A DNA stretch of 64,000 nucleotides from a bacterium (lineage in GTDB: Bacteria > Sysuimicrobiota > Sysuimicrobiia > Sysuimicrobiales > Thermofontiviventaceae), in contig JAUQQG010000118.1 in assembly GCA_030550015.1 (NCBI GenBank), positions 1-64,000 on the forward strand, written 5' to 3'. A program made the position numbers and the translations under genes. Below the pieces are notes generated by a model. That model worked only from the letters and a program-made list of their open reading frames with translations. It did not search any database and was not told the DNA's origin. This document shows, in pieces, positions 62,784 through 64,000 of the stretch; positions within the stretch are counted from its first letter, which is position 1, and each line of letters opens with the position of its first letter.

Positions 62784-63228
62784 CCTCGGGCTTCACCAGT
62801 CGCTCGTAATCGCTGTATCCAATAGACATGGTCTCCCTGTGCGTGCCAGCCCGGAATACAATGACGGGGTCCGCAGTGAGCGATCGGTCCACAAGCACGG
62901 GGAGGTTGTACAGGTTCCCAAAGGGAGGCATCGCCCCAATCTCACAGTCGGGGAAGATATGGGCAAACTCCTCCTCGCGGGCCAGACGTACCTCTTTGGC
63001 TTGGAGAGTTTGGCGGACCTTCTCGACGTCCACACGGTACGGCGCAGGGAGGACCAACATGGTCATTCGTCCGTCCACGATGACCATGACCACCTTTGCG
63101 ACGAGGCGCCCAGGCACATGCTCCACGGCTGCGACCTCCTGGGCGGTGTAGACCACGGGGTGTGTGCGAACCTGGAAGTGCACCCCGTTCTCACGGAAGT
63201 ATTGTTCCAGGCGTTCCCGACAGGTCAT
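62758..63228 (-). CDS. YbaK/EbsC family aminoacyl-tRNA deacylase
   Basis: 156 residues from ATG 63228. The YbaK fold shows VHFQVRTHPVVYTAQEVAAVEHVPGRLVAKVVMVIVDG, the family lysine (Lys47 or so), and EIGAMPPFGNLYNLPVLVD. These free-standing editing proteins hydrolyse misacylated tRNA (for example Cys-tRNA-Pro). GTG at 63237 is another start. It is encoded downstream of tRNA-Arg on the same strand. Confidence 0.87.
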   Translation of the reverse strand: MTCRERLEQYFRENGVHFQVRTHPVVYTAQEVAAVEHVPGRLVAKVVMVIVDGRMTMLVLPAPYRVDVEKVRQTLQAKEVRLAREEEFAHIFPDCEIGAMPPFGNLYNLPVLVDRSLTADPVIVFRAGTHRETMSIGYSDYERLVKPEVAEFALRP

Positions 63229-63401
63229 CCCCACCACTCCCTCCTCCTGGGGTCCTCAGGAGGACTCTTCTGTTGGCTTCTCCTTCTCTCCTCCAAGAGC
63301 CTTGACGAAATAAGCCTGCACACCTTTTGAGGGAAACCTTTGGACAGGCCTTGTTGGGGTAGGGAAGATGCTCAGGCGCAGGAGTTCATTGTGGGAGGCT
63401 G

Positions 63402-63477
63402 TGGCGTCCCCGGGGGGATTTGAACCCCCGACCTTTGGATCCGGAGTCCAACGCTCTATCCGCTGAGCTACGGGGAC
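63402..63477 (-). tRNA. tRNA-Arg (anticodon CCG)
   Basis: 76 nt with encoded CCA. Acceptor GTCCCCG pairs with CGGGGAC, anticodon stem TTGGA/TCCAA with loop CTCCGGA (anticodon CCG, reading CGG), T-arm CGGGGGTTCAAATCCCCC. A discriminator G follows. It is transcribed leftwards towards ybaK. Confidence 0.95.
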
Positions 63478-63507
63478 GTTCTGGGAGACTCCAGGAGCAC
63501 CACCCCG

Positions 63508-63537
63508 ATTATACTGGACTTTCCCCTCGGGGCACAA
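63508..63537 (-). promoter_or_regulatory. Sigma-70-type promoter of tRNA-Arg
   Basis: Minus-strand -35 TTGTGC (63537-63532), 18 bp, and -10 TATAAT (63513-63508), a perfect match. It lies 30 bp upstream of the tRNA 5' end at 63477. Confidence 0.75.
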
Positions 63538-63679
63538 GGTCCTGTGGAATCCCCTCCCTGAACAAAGGTCTTTTGACTCTTCCTGGGGTTCCCTCCCTTG
63601 CCATTTCCTTTGAATTTTGAAAAGATTTCGTTGGGTACCTCTATGGGAGGAATTTCCGGGGGAGGGGAAAATATATCCC

Positions 63680-64000
63680 ATGATGGGCACCTCACCGCGG
63701 GTGGCTGCGATCATCCCTGCCTTTAACGAGGCGAAGACGATTGGCGATGTGGTTGCGGTCGTCAGGCGGAGCCCATTGGTCGATGAGATCATTGTTGTGA
63801 GCGATGGATCTACGGACGAGACCGCAGCCGTTGCCAAGCGTGCTGGAGCCAGGGTGGTTGTGCTGGAGGAGAACGTGGGCAAAGGAGGTGCCATCGCGGC
63901 GGGCCTCCGAGAGACAGACGCAGAGGTTATCCTCCTCCTCGATGCGGACCTCCTCGGCCTCACCACCCAGCATATCGCAAGTCTCCTTCTCCCCGTTCTC
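63680..64000 (+). CDS. Family 2 glycosyltransferase (partial, N-terminus)
   Basis: Only the first 107 codons are inside the window; the gene runs off the right edge. MGTSPRVAAIIPAFNEAKTIGDVV and IIVVSDGSTDETAAVAKRAG are the GT-A N-terminal nucleotide-binding motif, followed by NVGKGGAIAAGL and LLLDADLLG with the DxD-like acidic pair. GGAGGGG at 63661-63667 lies upstream. Candidates include dolichol-phosphate-type mannosyltransferases or glucosyl-3-phosphoglycerate synthase-like enzymes. The acceptor cannot be assigned from this fragment. Confidence 0.85.
   Translation, partial: MMGTSPRVAAIIPAFNEAKTIGDVVAVVRRSPLVDEIIVVSDGSTDETAAVAKRAGARVVVLEENVGKGGAIAAGLRETDAEVILLLDADLLGLTTQHIASLLLPVL

Overview
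The window is a gene-dense, GC-rich bacterial chromosome segment with no phage, insertion sequence or CRISPR array. I read about 55 protein genes, two of them cut by the window edges, two tRNAs and one long SRP RNA. Several traits point to a Terrabacteria-type lineage: a long (about 275 nt) SRP RNA with Alu-type ends, a serine T-box, the MurT/GatD lipid II amidation pair, YerC/YecD, HisZ with short HisG, PspC, and two F420-type luciferase-like oxidoreductases. An uncultured, possibly thermophilic relative of Chloroflexota, Armatimonadota or CSP1-3 would fit. That placement is inference and no marker here fixes the phylum.

Layout. 1-1607: start of a MutM/Fpg-type glycosylase and a YprB-like RNase H/TPR protein. 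1836-6381: serine operon (promoter, Ser-specific T-box, class V aminotransferase, serA, serS). 6388-9492: an AGPS-like FAD oxidase and glpD. 9571-12962: YkuK-like protein, recR, ybaB, dnaX. 12992-15771: a CPBP protease with a zinc ribbon and an unusual membrane protein with a helix-hairpin-helix tail. 15785-18833: SRP RNA and korAB. 19009-23790: a complete branched-chain amino acid ABC transporter (livMHKGF). 23882-26623: acyl-CoA synthetase and an SDR. 26685-31803: primary-type sigma factor, a 59-residue membrane protein, a TPR protein, a sensor histidine kinase, and two small membrane proteins. 31910-36219: TCA-cycle genes sucD, sucC, mdh, icd. 36557-43114: KOW/SH3-like protein, murT/gatD, two transporters, FAD amine oxidase, DJ-1/PfpI protein. 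43161-51581: tRNA-Glu and housekeeping or metabolic singletons. 51590-60048: a compact histidine operon (yerC, then hisZ-G-D-C-B-H-A-F-IE) reading leftward. 60165-64000: F420-type oxidoreductase, MFS transporter, YbaK deacylase, tRNA-Arg and the start of a glycosyltransferase.

How the genes fit together. The his operon encodes most of the histidine pathway, using the HisZ/short HisG pair, with the regulator gene yerC just upstream. The serine operon joins two biosynthetic enzymes to seryl-tRNA synthetase under one T-box, whose specifier (UCC) and discriminator-pairing base (C) both fit tRNA-Ser. Liv transport, the 2-oxoacid oxidoreductase, acyl-CoA synthetase, succinyl-CoA synthetase, malate and isocitrate dehydrogenases together suggest oxidation of amino acids and organic acids through a TCA cycle. 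Sigma-70-type promoters with 16-18 bp spacers are readable in front of several operons. I found no intrinsic terminator with a clear U-run.
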